From Agarophyton chilense (lineage: Eukaryota > Rhodophyta > Florideophyceae > Gracilariales > Gracilariaceae), in assembly GCA_030374765.1 (NCBI GenBank), contig JARGXX010000088.1, positions 2,108,001-2,172,000 of the forward strand: a stretch of 64,000 nucleotides of DNA, in the 5' to 3' direction. Each line of letters starts with the position of its first letter. Positions within the stretch are counted from its first letter, which is position 1. The notes beneath the pieces are model-generated. The model did not search any database. It saw nothing but the letters and a program-made list of their open reading frames with translations, and was not told the DNA's origin. The translations under genes and the position numbers were made by a program. Shown here piece by piece: positions 53,444 through 63,622 of the stretch.

Positions 53444-56434
53444 ATGGAAACGCAGCTCGACCGCGCGGAGTCCGCGATGCCACATCACTCGCCACCTTCG
53501 GAACGCGCCACGAGCCCGCCGCCTTCTTTTAAACCGTTCAAGCCGCGACAGCGTCGCCCCTCCAAGCATAGGTCCTCCCGTCGAGACGTGCCGCCACATG
53601 CGTCTCAAACAACTACGCTCCTCTCCCGTGTGACATCGTCTGCGTCAAAGCCCCCCAAAGCTCCAAACCCCCCGCGCAGTAAACCACACTCCAGATGGGA
53701 CATTACTTCTACATTCGACACGCCGGAGCATTCTATCCCCCATACAGTGCCTCGCCCTGCGCCTCGCTCTGCGCCTCGACTTGCAGCACCCTCCTTGCTC
53801 CAAGACCCCGCGTACGAAGCCTATCAACGCGAACAGGCCCAGCTTGACCGCCAGTGGTATCTCGGCGAAGATTTTGATCGCGCTCACGCTCTTCAAGCTT
53901 CCTTAGATGATACTGCCTTGGCTAAGAGACAGTCTCGCCGTCTCAGCGCCGTTGCTGCCGCCAAACAGGCTGACACGCAAAAATGGGAAACCCGTCAGCT
54001 TTCAGCGGCTCTTGGAGCCCCGCGCCGCCTCGTCGAACAGCTTCCCGACGACTCCGGGCCTCGCCTTGCTCTAATAGTGAAGGAGATACTGCCGCGCTTT
54101 CTCCATGGAGTTTCTGCCTCCCACGATCACACTACCATATCTGAGGGGCACCTCGATTGGCCTGTCAAAGATCCGACCAGTGATATGGCCGCCATCGCAA
54201 GGAAGGGTAGCCCTACGGTTGAAGCTCACCGTGTAAAGCGCGAACGAGGCAAACAACGTGCCAGGTACTGGGAGCTTGGTCACTCTGCTGGAGCAAAGGC
54301 AAAGGCAAGCAGCGAACGCGAGGCTGAAATCGGTGCAGTAGAGAGTGCGCGTCTTGGTCCTGACGATTGGAAGGAGGCCTCAAAGTTTTCTAACGTTCTT
54401 TCACGACCTAAGCTCAGTCCTGCAGACCAAAGGCGGCATGCACACCAAATTCAAGAGGCTAAGAAATCGTTGCCGGTGTATCAAGTGAAGCGCCAGCTTC
54501 TGAACTTGGTTCGCGAGCACCAGGTGTGTGTGGTCGTTGGTGAAACAGGTTCAGGAAAGACTACGCAACTCACGCAGTATTTGGAGGAAGAAGGATACGC
54601 ACGCTTCGGTATCATCGGTTGTACGCAACCACGTCGGGTTGCGGCCGTTTCTGTCGCACAACGCGTGGCAGAAGAGTTTCGCGGTAGCGGTCAAGTGGGC
54701 GAGCAAGTAGGCTATGCGATACGCTTTGAGGACGCTACGGGGCCGAATACTGTCATCAAGTACATGACTGACGGTATTTTGCTGCGCGAAAGCCTTGCTG
54801 ATCCGGATCTCGATCGCTACTCTGTAGTCGTTATGGACGAAGCTCATGAAAGGAGCTTGAACACAGATGTGTTGTTCGGTTTACTGAGAAACGTGATCAA
54901 AAAGCGCAGGGACTTGCGTGTGATTATAACCAGCGCTACGCTGAACGCAGAGCGCTTTGCGAGCTTTTTCGGCGATGCACCTATATTCAACATCCCGGGT
55001 AGAACGTTTCCTGTAGATATTTTCTTTTCTAAGAACGTTGTGGAAGACTACGTTGACCAAGCCGTATGGCAAACTGTTCAGCTGCACATTCAAGCCCCTG
55101 TTCCCGGTGACATTTTGATATTCATGACTGGCCAGGAGGATATCGAGACTACCTGTGAAGCACTGGCTGAAAAGATAGCGAGGCTGCAGAACCCGCGACC
55201 GATCATCATTCTGCCCATATATTCTCAGCTTGCAACAGACTTGCAAGCAAAGATATTTGAGCCTGCACCCGAAGGAGTGAGGAAAGTGGTGGTGGCCACC
55301 AACATTGCAGAGACTAGTCTTACGATAGACGGCATTCGATACGTGGTAGACGCGGGATACTGCAAGCTGAAAACGTACAATCCGCGTCTAGGAATGGACG
55401 CGCTTCTGCTGTGTCCTGCCTCGCAATCATCTGCCGCGCAGCGTGCGGGCCGCGCTGGACGCACAGCTCCTGGTAAATGCTATCGCCTTTTCACTAGTAC
55501 TGCGTATCTTTGCGAACTTTTCGAAACAAACGTGCCGGAGATTCAAAGAACCAACCTGAGTCATGTGGTTTTGTTGTTGAAAACGCTTGGTGTGCAAGAC
55601 ATTTTAGAATTTCCGTTCATTGACCCGCCGCCAAGGGAGAATGTGTTGAAATCTATGCTCGGACTGTGGTTGCTCGGTGCGCTTGATGCAGAGGGAAATC
55701 TGACAAGCCTCGGCAAGGAGATGTCAACGTTTCCGTTGGATCCTGCACTTTCCAGTCTGCTGTTCACTGGGGTGCAGAATGGATGCCTGCTCGAAACGCT
55801 GACCATCGTGGCTATGTTGTCTGTACCTAATGCTTTCGTGAGGCCGCAGGGGCGCGAGGAAGAAAGCGATGCTGCGCGAGAGAAATTCTTTGTTCCAGAA
55901 AGCGATCACCTGACTTTGTTGCACGTGTACCAACGGTGGATCGCTGGGGGCGCGCGAGGCGAGTGGTGCGCAAAGCACTACATTAGCAGCAAAAGCATGA
56001 GGAAAGCGCGCGAGGTGCGCGAACAGCTGCTTGACATTGTGAGGGCAAAGGGTATGGTTGAGTGTTCTTGCGACGACTGGGATACGGTGCGAAAGGCTAT
56101 TGGATTTTCGTTTTTCTACCAAGCTGCCAGACGCAAGGGTGTGGGAGAGTACATTAACATTCGATCTGGGGTTGTGTGTGGACTGCATCCCACGAGCGCC
56201 ATGTACGGAAGTGGACTGAGCGCTGACTACGTGGTGTATCACGAATTGATTATGACAAAGAAGGAGTTTATGAGCTGCGTGACGGCCGTGGAGCCGCAAT
56301 GGGTGGGTGAAGCAGGGGCCATGCTGTACATTTTGAAGCAGGTGGGCGATGAAGAGGTGGCCATTGCTCGACGGGTAAGAGAGAGGCGTGCGGCAGTGGA
56401 AGCTGAGATTGGTGGGGGGTTGCGTGGGTGTTAG
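53444..56434 (+). CDS. DHX38: PRP16-type DEAH-box splicing helicase, 996 aa
   Basis: PRP16/DHX38 remodels the spliceosome before the second transesterification. The N-terminus (~1-280) is Pro/Arg/Ser-rich and includes 'REQAQLDRQWYLGED' and 'WETRQLSAA', which match the conserved PRP16 segments (DREWY; WETNR). Helicase motifs: Walker A 'GETGSGKTTQL' (about 365), Ia 'TQPRRVAA', DEAH (about 465), III 'SATL', 'GDILIFMTGQEDIE', V 'TNIAETSLTIDGI' and VI 'QRAGRAGRT' (about 666). The HA2/OB region runs to 'MTKKEFMSCVTAVEPQW', as in DHX38. 'ILLRESL' and 'PGRTFPVDI' fit PRP16 better than PRP22 or PRP2. The start ATG 53444 gives METQLDRAES. Intronless. The stop lies 4 bp from TFIIE-beta's stop. Confidence 0.93.
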   Translation: METQLDRAESAMPHHSPPSERATSPPPSFKPFKPRQRRPSKHRSSRRDVPPHASQTTTLLSRVTSSASKPPKAPNPPRSKPHSRWDITSTFDTPEHSIPHTVPRPAPRSAPRLAAPSLLQDPAYEAYQREQAQLDRQWYLGEDFDRAHALQASLDDTALAKRQSRRLSAVAAAKQADTQKWETRQLSAALGAPRRLVEQLPDDSGPRLALIVKEILPRFLHGVSASHDHTTISEGHLDWPVKDPTSDMAAIARKGSPTVEAHRVKRERGKQRARYWELGHSAGAKAKASSEREAEIGAVESARLGPDDWKEASKFSNVLSRPKLSPADQRRHAHQIQEAKKSLPVYQVKRQLLNLVREHQVCVVVGETGSGKTTQLTQYLEEEGYARFGIIGCTQPRRVAAVSVAQRVAEEFRGSGQVGEQVGYAIRFEDATGPNTVIKYMTDGILLRESLADPDLDRYSVVVMDEAHERSLNTDVLFGLLRNVIKKRRDLRVIITSATLNAERFASFFGDAPIFNIPGRTFPVDIFFSKNVVEDYVDQAVWQTVQLHIQAPVPGDILIFMTGQEDIETTCEALAEKIARLQNPRPIIILPIYSQLATDLQAKIFEPAPEGVRKVVVATNIAETSLTIDGIRYVVDAGYCKLKTYNPRLGMDALLLCPASQSSAAQRAGRAGRTAPGKCYRLFTSTAYLCELFETNVPEIQRTNLSHVVLLLKTLGVQDILEFPFIDPPPRENVLKSMLGLWLLGALDAEGNLTSLGKEMSTFPLDPALSSLLFTGVQNGCLLETLTIVAMLSVPNAFVRPQGREEESDAAREKFFVPESDHLTLLHVYQRWIAGGARGEWCAKHYISSKSMRKAREVREQLLDIVRAKGMVECSCDDWDTVRKAIGFSFFYQAARRKGVGEYINIRSGVVCGLHPTSAMYGSGLSADYVVYHELIMTKKEFMSCVTAVEPQWVGEAGAMLYILKQVGDEEVAIARRVRERRAAVEAEIGGGLRGC

Positions 56435-56438
56435 TTAG

Positions 56439-57110
56439 TTAACTAAACGCGGAGGACTTTCCGGCATCGTAATCTTGGGTGAGATCGACGGCGGAGTTGG
56501 TCATGTGGGTATTGGTGAGCTTGATGCGTTTGGTTCTGCGGCTGGCCTTGTTTCTGGAGCTGGGGCGCTTTCTGGCAATGGGCTGCGAGATGCGGATTCC
56601 GGTGTTGTCGTCGGTTTGCTTGAGGCCGAGCGAAACCAACGTGCGGTGCACTTCGATAGGGTCGGGAAGCAAAATGGCGGCGTAGCGATTCTTGACGTGG
56701 TCGGAGACGGGGGTGTCGAGACGCGGGTCATGCGGAAAGAGTAGAGTCTTGGAAGCGCTTTTTATGTGATAAACGGCACGACGTTTTTTGAGTTTGTTGA
56801 TGTCGTCCTTGACGCCCTTGTACGAGTCGTACAGGTCCTTTTCGTTGACGCCGTCCGAGCTGCGCGCCATGAGCGACAGCAGATGGGTGAAGTTTCGTAG
56901 TTGATACTTGGATGCCCAGCGCCAGCGGCCGTCTTTCTCACGGATTACTTTGCTTGCCTCGCCGGTGAGCGACAGCAGCACGTCGTTGTTGGCATCGATG
57001 TGGACGCCGGTTTTGTCGTAGATTTGGGCGGACGTGAACGGCTGCAACTCTGCGCGAAGAAAGTTGTGTACGCGCGCGAGCTGGAGCCCGACGGGCAGGT
57101 CTTCGGCCAT
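56439..57110 (-). CDS. GTF2E2: TFIIE beta subunit, 223 aa
   Basis: TFIIE-beta pairs with TFIIE-alpha in RNA polymerase II pre-initiation complexes and helps recruit TFIIH. From ATG 57110, residues ~10-75 are a winged helix ending 'EKDGRWRWASKYQLRNFTHL', matching the human '...GKYAFKPKYNVRDKKALL' core. Residues ~75-150 form the second winged helix ('LYDSYKGVKDDINKL', 'KTLLFPHDP'). The C-terminus 'RKRPSSRNKASRRTKRIKLTN' is the conserved basic tail, followed by '...DLTQDY' (human KDY). The protein is slightly shorter than the human subunit, missing its N-terminal extension. It overlaps nothing and shares its promoter with the CENP-A-like gene. Confidence 0.88.
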   Translation of the reverse strand: MAEDLPVGLQLARVHNFLRAELQPFTSAQIYDKTGVHIDANNDVLLSLTGEASKVIREKDGRWRWASKYQLRNFTHLLSLMARSSDGVNEKDLYDSYKGVKDDINKLKKRRAVYHIKSASKTLLFPHDPRLDTPVSDHVKNRYAAILLPDPIEVHRTLVSLGLKQTDDNTGIRISQPIARKRPSSRNKASRRTKRIKLTNTHMTNSAVDLTQDYDAGKSSAFS

Positions 57111-57369
57111 GGCGCTGTGGTGACGAAGGTGGGTGGGCGTGGGGTGGGAGACTGAGGGACGCGATGGAAGCGATGGAAGGTGCGGAGTGGGTTTGTTGTG
57201 TGCCACGTGTGCGACGAAAAGGCGCCAAGAGCGACGCGACGCGACGCGACGCGACTTTTTGCAATAACTCGGGGCGCCTCTCTCGTCATCATCATCATCA
57301 TCGTCATCATCTTGTTCTTCATCATTGATAGCGTGTGGTGGGTGTTGCGGCAAGACGCAGAGCGCAAAG
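57111..57369. promoter_or_regulatory. Bidirectional promoter, TFIIE-beta / CENP-A-like
   Basis: 259 bp between divergent ATGs. It holds five tandem GCGAC units at 57231-57255, a palindromic GGCGCC at 57221 next to AAAA (TTGGCGCC on the other strand, E2F-like), a CACGTG-type E-box near 57204 and an ATC/GTC triplet run near 57288-57312. The E2F reading is attractive for a cell-cycle histone gene but is only a motif match. Confidence 0.55.
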
Positions 57370-57945
57370 ATGGCGACGACGCCACGCACGCCGCAGCGAC
57401 CCACACCACGTTCAACAGCGCGCTCAAGAAGCGCGACGCCCGCATCAGTAGGCGGACCCAATCGACGGCGCGCCACTCGAAAAACCGTACCCACCAGACG
57501 CAGCACCCCACAACGACTCAGTGCCACTACTCCCGCGCTGACATCCGCCGTGGCACGTCGTCTACGCGCATCCGTCGCTCCACCCGCAACTTCCGCTACT
57601 ACCACACCTACGCGTACGCGTCGACCACAGCGCTTTCGACCGAGAAGGCGGTCAAAGGCAATCATGGAGATTCGAAAGTTTCAACGGTCGGTGAATTTGC
57701 TCATTCGACGGTTACCGTTTGCGCGTCTGGTCAAGGAAATTACGCAGAGCTTTCACCATGATCTCAGATGGCGCGTGGACGCCATCGAGGCGTTGCAGAC
57801 ATCGGCTGAGGCTTTTGTGGTGAATCTTATGGAAGATGCTAATTTGTGTGCTATTCATGGTAAGCGTGTCACCATTATGCCGCGCGACATGCATCTTGCG
57901 CGTCGCATTCGCGGGCTCAGTAACGACCCGGCCAACTACCTGTGA
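57370..57945 (+). CDS. CENPA: CENP-A-like centromeric histone H3 variant, 191 aa
   Basis: CENP-A replaces H3 in centromeric nucleosomes and seeds the kinetochore. From ATG 57370 the first ~95 residues are a Thr/Arg/Pro/Ser-rich tail ('[17 protein letters not shown]') with none of the canonical ARTKQTARKS tail. The histone fold follows: alphaN '[18 protein letters not shown]', alpha1 'ARLVKEI', loop 1 plus alpha2 '[20 protein letters not shown]', and alpha2-alpha3 '[20 protein letters not shown]' then '[11 protein letters not shown]'. A Trp just after loop 1 ('LRW') is the CENH3 hallmark; H3 has Phe there. The extended tail 'LSNDPANYL' also differs from H3. It lacks the longer loop 1 of animal CENP-A, so a divergent H3 variant is the alternative. 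Intronless. Confidence 0.85.
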   Translation: MATTPRTPQRPTPRSTARSRSATPASVGGPNRRRATRKTVPTRRSTPQRLSATTPALTSAVARRLRASVAPPATSATTTPTRTRRPQRFRPRRRSKAIMEIRKFQRSVNLLIRRLPFARLVKEITQSFHHDLRWRVDAIEALQTSAEAFVVNLMEDANLCAIHGKRVTIMPRDMHLARRIRGLSNDPANYL

Positions 57946-58639
57946 GCGCACACGATGCGGGGTGTTGTTGTGGGAGTGGAATTGCGTGTGTGGGGGATAG
58001 ACTTACGTACAAACACAAAACCGCGCACACACTCATGCTTTCCAGTCGGGAGCGATTCAGGTTTATGACAAGCGAGATGGCACTTGGCCTGTTAGTACCA
58101 GTACAGAGAATGTACTTTTGTGAATTGACCGCGTCGCTTGGTCGGGGGTGTTTATAACTTTTATGGGCGGTGTCACAGGTCAAGCACACACACACAAACT
58201 CGTCGTGGCGTTGAGCTTGTGGACCATTCGTGCGGCGAGTTGTCACTCACACTCTCACACACTCTCACACACACACACACAAAGTACCCCAAAAGTGCCA
58301 TACAGCTGTAACCGGACCCGTCCCCTCCCTCCCGCTGCCCCCTCCCGCGCGCACGCACAGCACACGCGTCGTGCGTGCGTGCGCACACGTGCCCCGTTTT
58401 GCTCACGCTTTCCGCGTTACGCTCGTCCACCACACCCCGCGCTGCTCACCTTTGTTCTCTAATAAAGCACGGCCACCCCCCCCCCCCCCCCCCCCCCTTC
58501 TTCCCACCTCGTTCGACGCTCCTTCCGAAATCTACGCCCACCGCCCCCCTCTCTTGCTCGCTTCCTCTACTCTACTGCTTTCTGTTCTCGCTTTTCTTGC
58601 TTCCGTGTGCGCGCCCACATTCCCCTCCCTCCCCCCGCC
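57946..58639. other. Intergenic, CA-rich and with a C homopolymer
   Basis: Contains CACA/ACTCTC repeats at about 58183-58280 and a run of C. No gene supported; probably the CENP-A 3' flank and the zinc-finger promoter. Confidence 0.4.
58476..58497. repeat. Homopolymer C tract (22 C)
   Basis: Uninterrupted 22 C, about 140 bp upstream of the zinc-finger gene start. Confidence 0.9.
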
Positions 58640-59383
58640 ATGGCGTCCATGTGGTTGCCGCCGCCCGCTTCGCTCTTGTCGCATCCGCTGCATTTGCAAC
58701 GTTCGTCCGTGTTGCATACGCCACCGTCGTCATCGCTCCAACAGCCACAGCATGCTTCTGTGTCTCCGCCATTCAATCTCATGTTGCATTCTTCCGCGCT
58801 GCACGCCAACTCCATGTCGTTGTATCCGTCGGCATTATCACCCACCACCATCACTCGTCCCGTCATGCCCGTCTCTTCCTCCTCCTCAGCTACAGCCGCT
58901 ACCAAACCGGTGTGCTCGTCGTCATCTCCACCCCGCCGCTGCAACACATCAACAGCAGCAGCAGCAACAACAACATGCTCGCCCAAGAAGTTTGCCTGTC
59001 CATACCCTAACTGCACGCAAACGTCGTCCAACAAGGGAAATTTATCCAAACACATCGCCACGCGACACGAACACCGTAAGGATTTTGCATGTCCATTCCA
59101 CGGATGCAACCGTCGCTTCGCCAAAAAGTATAACATGTTGCGTCATCTGTCGGCCAGCGGCGTTCACCGGTCGTCGTCGTCGTCTTTGTCCTTGTCGAGT
59201 GCGTCGCCCACGCGCTCGCCCGTGCTCTGCTCCACGGCGTCGCCCGCGCCGACCGTGGCCAAGAGAAGGGCATCTGATCGCGCCAAGTGGAGCTCCATGG
59301 AACTGGACCTTGCCAAGTTTCTTGCGGCGCAATGTCGCGCAGCACGACTGCCTGCGTCCTCGTGCCGTCTGGTGCGTCGCTAG
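58640..59383 (+). CDS. Two-finger C2H2 zinc finger protein, 247 aa
   Basis: Start at ATG 58640 ('MASMWLPPPAS'). Residues 1-125 are Ser/Pro/His/Ala-rich and disordered, as in many transcription regulators. Two adjacent C2H2 fingers follow: 'CPYPNCTQTSSNKGNLSKH' with a His four residues on, and 'CPFHGCNRRFAKKYNMLRH' with a His six to seven on. Both have C-x4-C-x12-H spacing, joined by 'EHRKDFA'. The second finger's His spacing is longer than usual. The C-terminus is Ser-rich, then 'DRAKWSSMELDLAKFLAAQ'. Likely nuclear DNA-binding. The target is unknown. Confidence 0.75.
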   Translation: MASMWLPPPASLLSHPLHLQRSSVLHTPPSSSLQQPQHASVSPPFNLMLHSSALHANSMSLYPSALSPTTITRPVMPVSSSSSATAATKPVCSSSSPPRRCNTSTAAAATTTCSPKKFACPYPNCTQTSSNKGNLSKHIATRHEHRKDFACPFHGCNRRFAKKYNMLRHLSASGVHRSSSSSLSLSSASPTRSPVLCSTASPAPTVAKRRASDRAKWSSMELDLAKFLAAQCRAARLPASSCRLVRR

Positions 59384-62191
59384 CGTGTGTGTGCTTTTCT
59401 TTTTTTTTTCTTCTTCTTCTTCTTCTTCTTCTTCTTCTTCGTCTTGATCTTCATTTACAACTTTTATATATATGCACGCTTTTGGCAACGGTGCGTGGTG
59501 TGTGGTGTATGTATTGTATGTATGTACGTGCTATGTAGAGCTTAGCTTACTGTTTCTCACTTTTGCCATTGAACAAGCAACCAACATTTATAAAAAAAAG
59601 AGAAAAGTGTGCGTGTGTATGCGAATAGCTTCTCTCTCTGTCTAGTAGGTAGCAAGCAAAATGTGTGTGTGTGTGTGTGTGCTCGTAGCAGCAAGTGCGC
59701 CCCGGCAGCAGCAGAGAGAAAACTTTTCTCAAGTCAAGTTGGTGTACACAACAACAAGTTCTTCTTCCTCACGAATGCAGCCGCGCGCCACGCGCACGCG
59801 TCACGTTCGGTCCGCACGCCAACGCCAGCGCAGATATGAATCTGCAGCGCGCACACAGCGTCACTGAGCGCGCGTCCGATTCGCTTTGCCACGCGCCCAT
59901 TGGACGCATTGCAACGGCACTGTCACCATGTTGTCACGCATCGCCACTCACGCTCAGCCAGTCGTCGTCCCCAAAAACAAAAAAAAAAAAGGGACCTGTG
60001 ATAACACCCAATGGCCCGTTTGTATCGCCCGCTTGTGGCTTCCACTTTGCCCACACACGCGCGCCTTGCGAGCCGCGTTCGTGTGCTCCGCGTTTCGCCT
60101 CGCAAGTCGTCGCTGTCTTCTCCAGCCTTCTTCCTTCTTCCGTGCGTATTCCTCCTTACTCCCCACCGCCGTCGCGCCCACCGTCCTCCTCACCACGTGC
60201 CTCTGCACCGCCTCCTACCCCCTCCTCTTCCACCACCCCCCTTGTCTCAAAACAGAAAAAAAAAAACTCCCGTCGCCACAACACAAGTGCTCATACGCTA
60301 TGCCTCAAAAAAAATATCCCAATTCCCAGATCCTCTTCTTTCCATCTCCGTCACACACACACACACACACACACGCACGCCCCCTGTCACTGTCCTGCGC
60401 TCTTGCCCCAAATGTGAAATGGAACCATTCGCCCAGCGCCCCGATTATTCACCACGCTTTTGCTCAAACATTCCTGCAAATATGGCACACACAATCTTTC
60501 CTGCGCACCCGCTTCTCTCAACCCCTGCATGTTGTTTATTTCTTGCCACCAATCGCCTGCGTCATCATTAACATTCACTCTTCGCACCGAAAACAGTGCA
60601 ATGCTCCTGCAACAAGTGCTCCATTTCTTAGGCTCCCGGAGTTAGGATACACACCCCAGCCCAACTTTTTTTTTACTTGCGCCCTGTGCCCGCCCGCCCA
60701 CAGAGCTCCGTCATTGCTGGTCTGTAATGCAGCCTGTTCCACAATGTCCTCATCATCCACGCGTCTTTCCCGCCCACAACGACCACCTGCCCACTCCACC
60801 AAACCTTCAACAATGCCATACACTGCTCTTCAACAGAAACTGCCAACAAACGCTCTTCCATTGCAGCTGTGCAACGCGCGCACCTTCCGTCTCAGTTTTG
60901 TGTAGCTGGTCCGTCACTGTGTTTTGGGTCCCAATTCTACACAGCTGTTCCACCCCTTTACTTGCCTTTTTTGGCCACTAGCTTCATCTCTTTGGCATCC
61001 TAAAAAAAAAACAACCTTCGTACGTACATTCAGTCTGCTCCTGTTCAATGGGCTCCTATCCCCAACGCAGTCCCGCACCACCCGACCATGTGCGTCTCCA
61101 CGCCATGTCATATACCCCAGCCTTTTGTGCAGTTGTATCTGTGTATATTCGAATTGTTGGCCTTGAAATTAAACCTTTTTTTGAACCTAAACGCTTATCT
61201 GTACACGTGTAATATTAAACGAGGAAACTGTATTGGCTGTTGCTCACACTTGCTTTGATCTGAGCCAATAAATGCGTCCGTCGTGCTGTCAAATCATCAC
61301 AACACAATGTGTTTACTGCTGCTCCAGCGGAATCTGCCTACCGTAGCTGCTACGTAGCATGATGCTACGACGTAACATGGCTTTGCACATATACAAATAA
61401 ACCCACACTCATGATACCTTCCAGGGCAGGGTATTGTAAAACAGCTTTGACCCAAAGCTCACGCAAAGTATTTCAGATTGTTTTATTTTAAATGCAACTG
61501 TATTCAAACAAGAGCTTAACTTATGTAAAACATGAGGCCGGTCTCTCATGTTTTGGAGCCTTTGTTATACTCTCACCGAGTTAAATTCTTTCTAGACTCT
61601 CGGTTATAGCTTTTTCAAGACTTTAACTGCATTGTAGAACATCATGCTCCTTGGCGACAGGACTCTAGTGACATTTTTGCGATTCGGTGAAACAAGAGTG
61701 ATACGTAATAGACTTCTCATAAACCCGCTCATGAGTAAAAAGCAAATCTCAAATCATTTCGTGAAGTGTTAAAGTGCTTTCAATACAACTATCTTGCATC
61801 TGGTCAACATTTTCCACGCAATCCGTCTCATCATCTTGTCTTATATTCCCACCGACATCCGTTAATAATATATTCATTACAAGCGCCGGTGAGTCGCAAG
61901 TTACGATTGAAGTAGAACTTATGCATGCAAGAAAACAACTCATACAAAGGTGTTGGTAGTGAAAAGCTATAATTCTCTCCCATTTTAAGCTGCACCTTCC
62001 AAACGTTTCTCATCCAGACAAAAATTTTGAAACTGCGCTCTAGTTGACGTTTTGCTTCCGCTTTAATGCGATCTTTCTCTCGCTCTTCCATTGTTTTTTT
62101 TAAAGCTCTTTTTCTCGCCTTTTTTATTTTTTTTCATTCTTTTTTTTGGTCAAACGTGTTAGAGCTTCCTTTTTATTGCAACTGACCTTCG
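59384..62191. other. Long intergenic stretch, microsatellite-rich
   Basis: Holds a TTC microsatellite (59400-59440), a TG run (59661-59682), many A8-A12 runs between 59980 and 61010, a CA run (60354-60376) and a T-rich stretch just before 62192. Long plus-strand frames (59695-60417, 59886-60905) are Pro/Ser/His/Thr-rich translations of this low-complexity DNA without a domain, so I do not call a gene. A minus frame near 61831-62091 has 'REKDRIKAEAKRQLERSF' but is short. Confidence 0.45.
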
Positions 62192-62710
62192 TGAAGGATA
62201 ATGCCGTTCAAGAGGGTTTCTTCCCAGGACTTAGAGATTTCGCTCGCTTGAGGACTAGCATGCTCTATGACAAGCTATACCGCTATTGCGTGCCGATGGC
62301 CGGTTAGGACCGGAGGTGCACACTAGTGGAACACAAGGACTGCACGGATGCTGATGCTTGAGTGCGAGGCATGCCACACGTGGCCCGGATTCTACCTAAT
62401 GGTTAGTATTTTTTAGTGATTTTCAGTATTTATTTAGCTACGCTATCGCTATTTAGTGTCTATTTTTCGGGCGCGCGCCCACTGTCAGGGGCCCCGCCCC
62501 GCACTACTTAGGAGGTGGAGCACTGCTACCCAGTAAACTCCCTCTTGGGAGATCCCAAGGAGGGAGTCTTGGTTCTGAACTTTTCGTCTTCGGCTCGTCT
62601 TCACCGCATACTGCGTGAGCAACCATTGCACGTTAGTTCATCCACCCCTCTGTCGACTAGAGTGCTACCACCACCGTTTTTTCATATTTAATCGCCGACA
62701 CTTGTCGTAG
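62192..62710 (+). repeat. LTR of the S1 family, interrupted (S2)
   Basis: It starts TGAAGGATAATGCC and follows the solo LTR at 4486 colinearly for 519 bp, up to 'ACTTGTCGTAG'. E3 then begins; the solo LTR continues 'TCTCGCC' there. The remainder presumably lies beyond E3. Fossil. Confidence 0.85.
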
Positions 62711-63575
62711 TGTAGGACAATGCCCCCAAGGGGGGAAAACCTACGAAGACGTCCGGATCTTCTTCTCACGAGGTAACGGGCGCAGTAGAGCCCTCCCAGG
62801 GATCCGCGCGCAATGCCGGGTGTAAGCCGGAGCCGAACCGTCGCGACAGGCGCAGGGAGGCTGAAAGAAGCCGAGAATATCCGCCGAAGCGGTGCTTGCG
62901 TATCCTCTGAGGAGGCAAAACCCACGAGAGTGGCGAGCACGACAGGTGTCAGTGCGAGCCGCAAGAGCGGGAATTGCCCAATGAAGGGGAGGAAAAGGGA
63001 AGAAAAATGGGAACGGAGGCAAGAGGGCGAGGTTGACCACGAGTCGCAGGACGGGACTCGGGAATAGCCGGCACTGCCGGGTGTAGCAAACCGTATACAC
63101 GGGCGGAACCACGAAAGTGGGAATAGATACCCAACACACGAAGGCTGCTTGAACGTCCAAGGGGGTTGGGAAGCCGTGCGCCACGGGAAATCCCTCCGTA
63201 AGGAGTTGTATATCCGCGCAGGCGGTTCGACCCAGAGCCAAGATCTGGAAGACCAAGATCACCCTTGTTGGGGAGACTTTACTGGACCGGCGGCCGCGAG
63301 GCCGGCGGCCTAAGTACTGTAGTCACCGTAGAATAGAATAAAAAAATTCTATCCTAAATAGCTAAATTTTCGTCTAACAAAGGGGCCAATCTGGCGGCAA
63401 CGTGTCGCGCGGGCGCTGCGGCCACGTGTATGGCACTCGGTCCCGCCGGTGCATCACCGGCGTTCCGGCCATCGCCGTGAAAACGGATTACTCCTACTCA
63501 TAACGAGGTTGCACGCCGGAGGCTCCGGAAAAAACTTAAGTCCCCAAAAACCTCCCTGGAGGACGTTGCTCTTCA
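62711..63575 (-). repeat. E3 LTR
   Basis: 865 bp, third copy of the E2-family LTR, TGTAGGACAATGCC...GTTGCTCTTCA on plus. The hairpin series is again retained. Confidence 0.9.
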
Positions 63576-63622
63576 TATCCCCCCCCTTAAGACAGGGCGA
63601 ACACCTCGAAGAGGAAGTCGGC

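Noticed and set aside
59695-60905. Long overlapping plus-strand open frames (up to 339 codons)
   Set aside because: Pro/Ser/His/Thr-rich translation of homopolymer- and CA-rich DNA; no domain, and several frames are equally open. Not called as genes.
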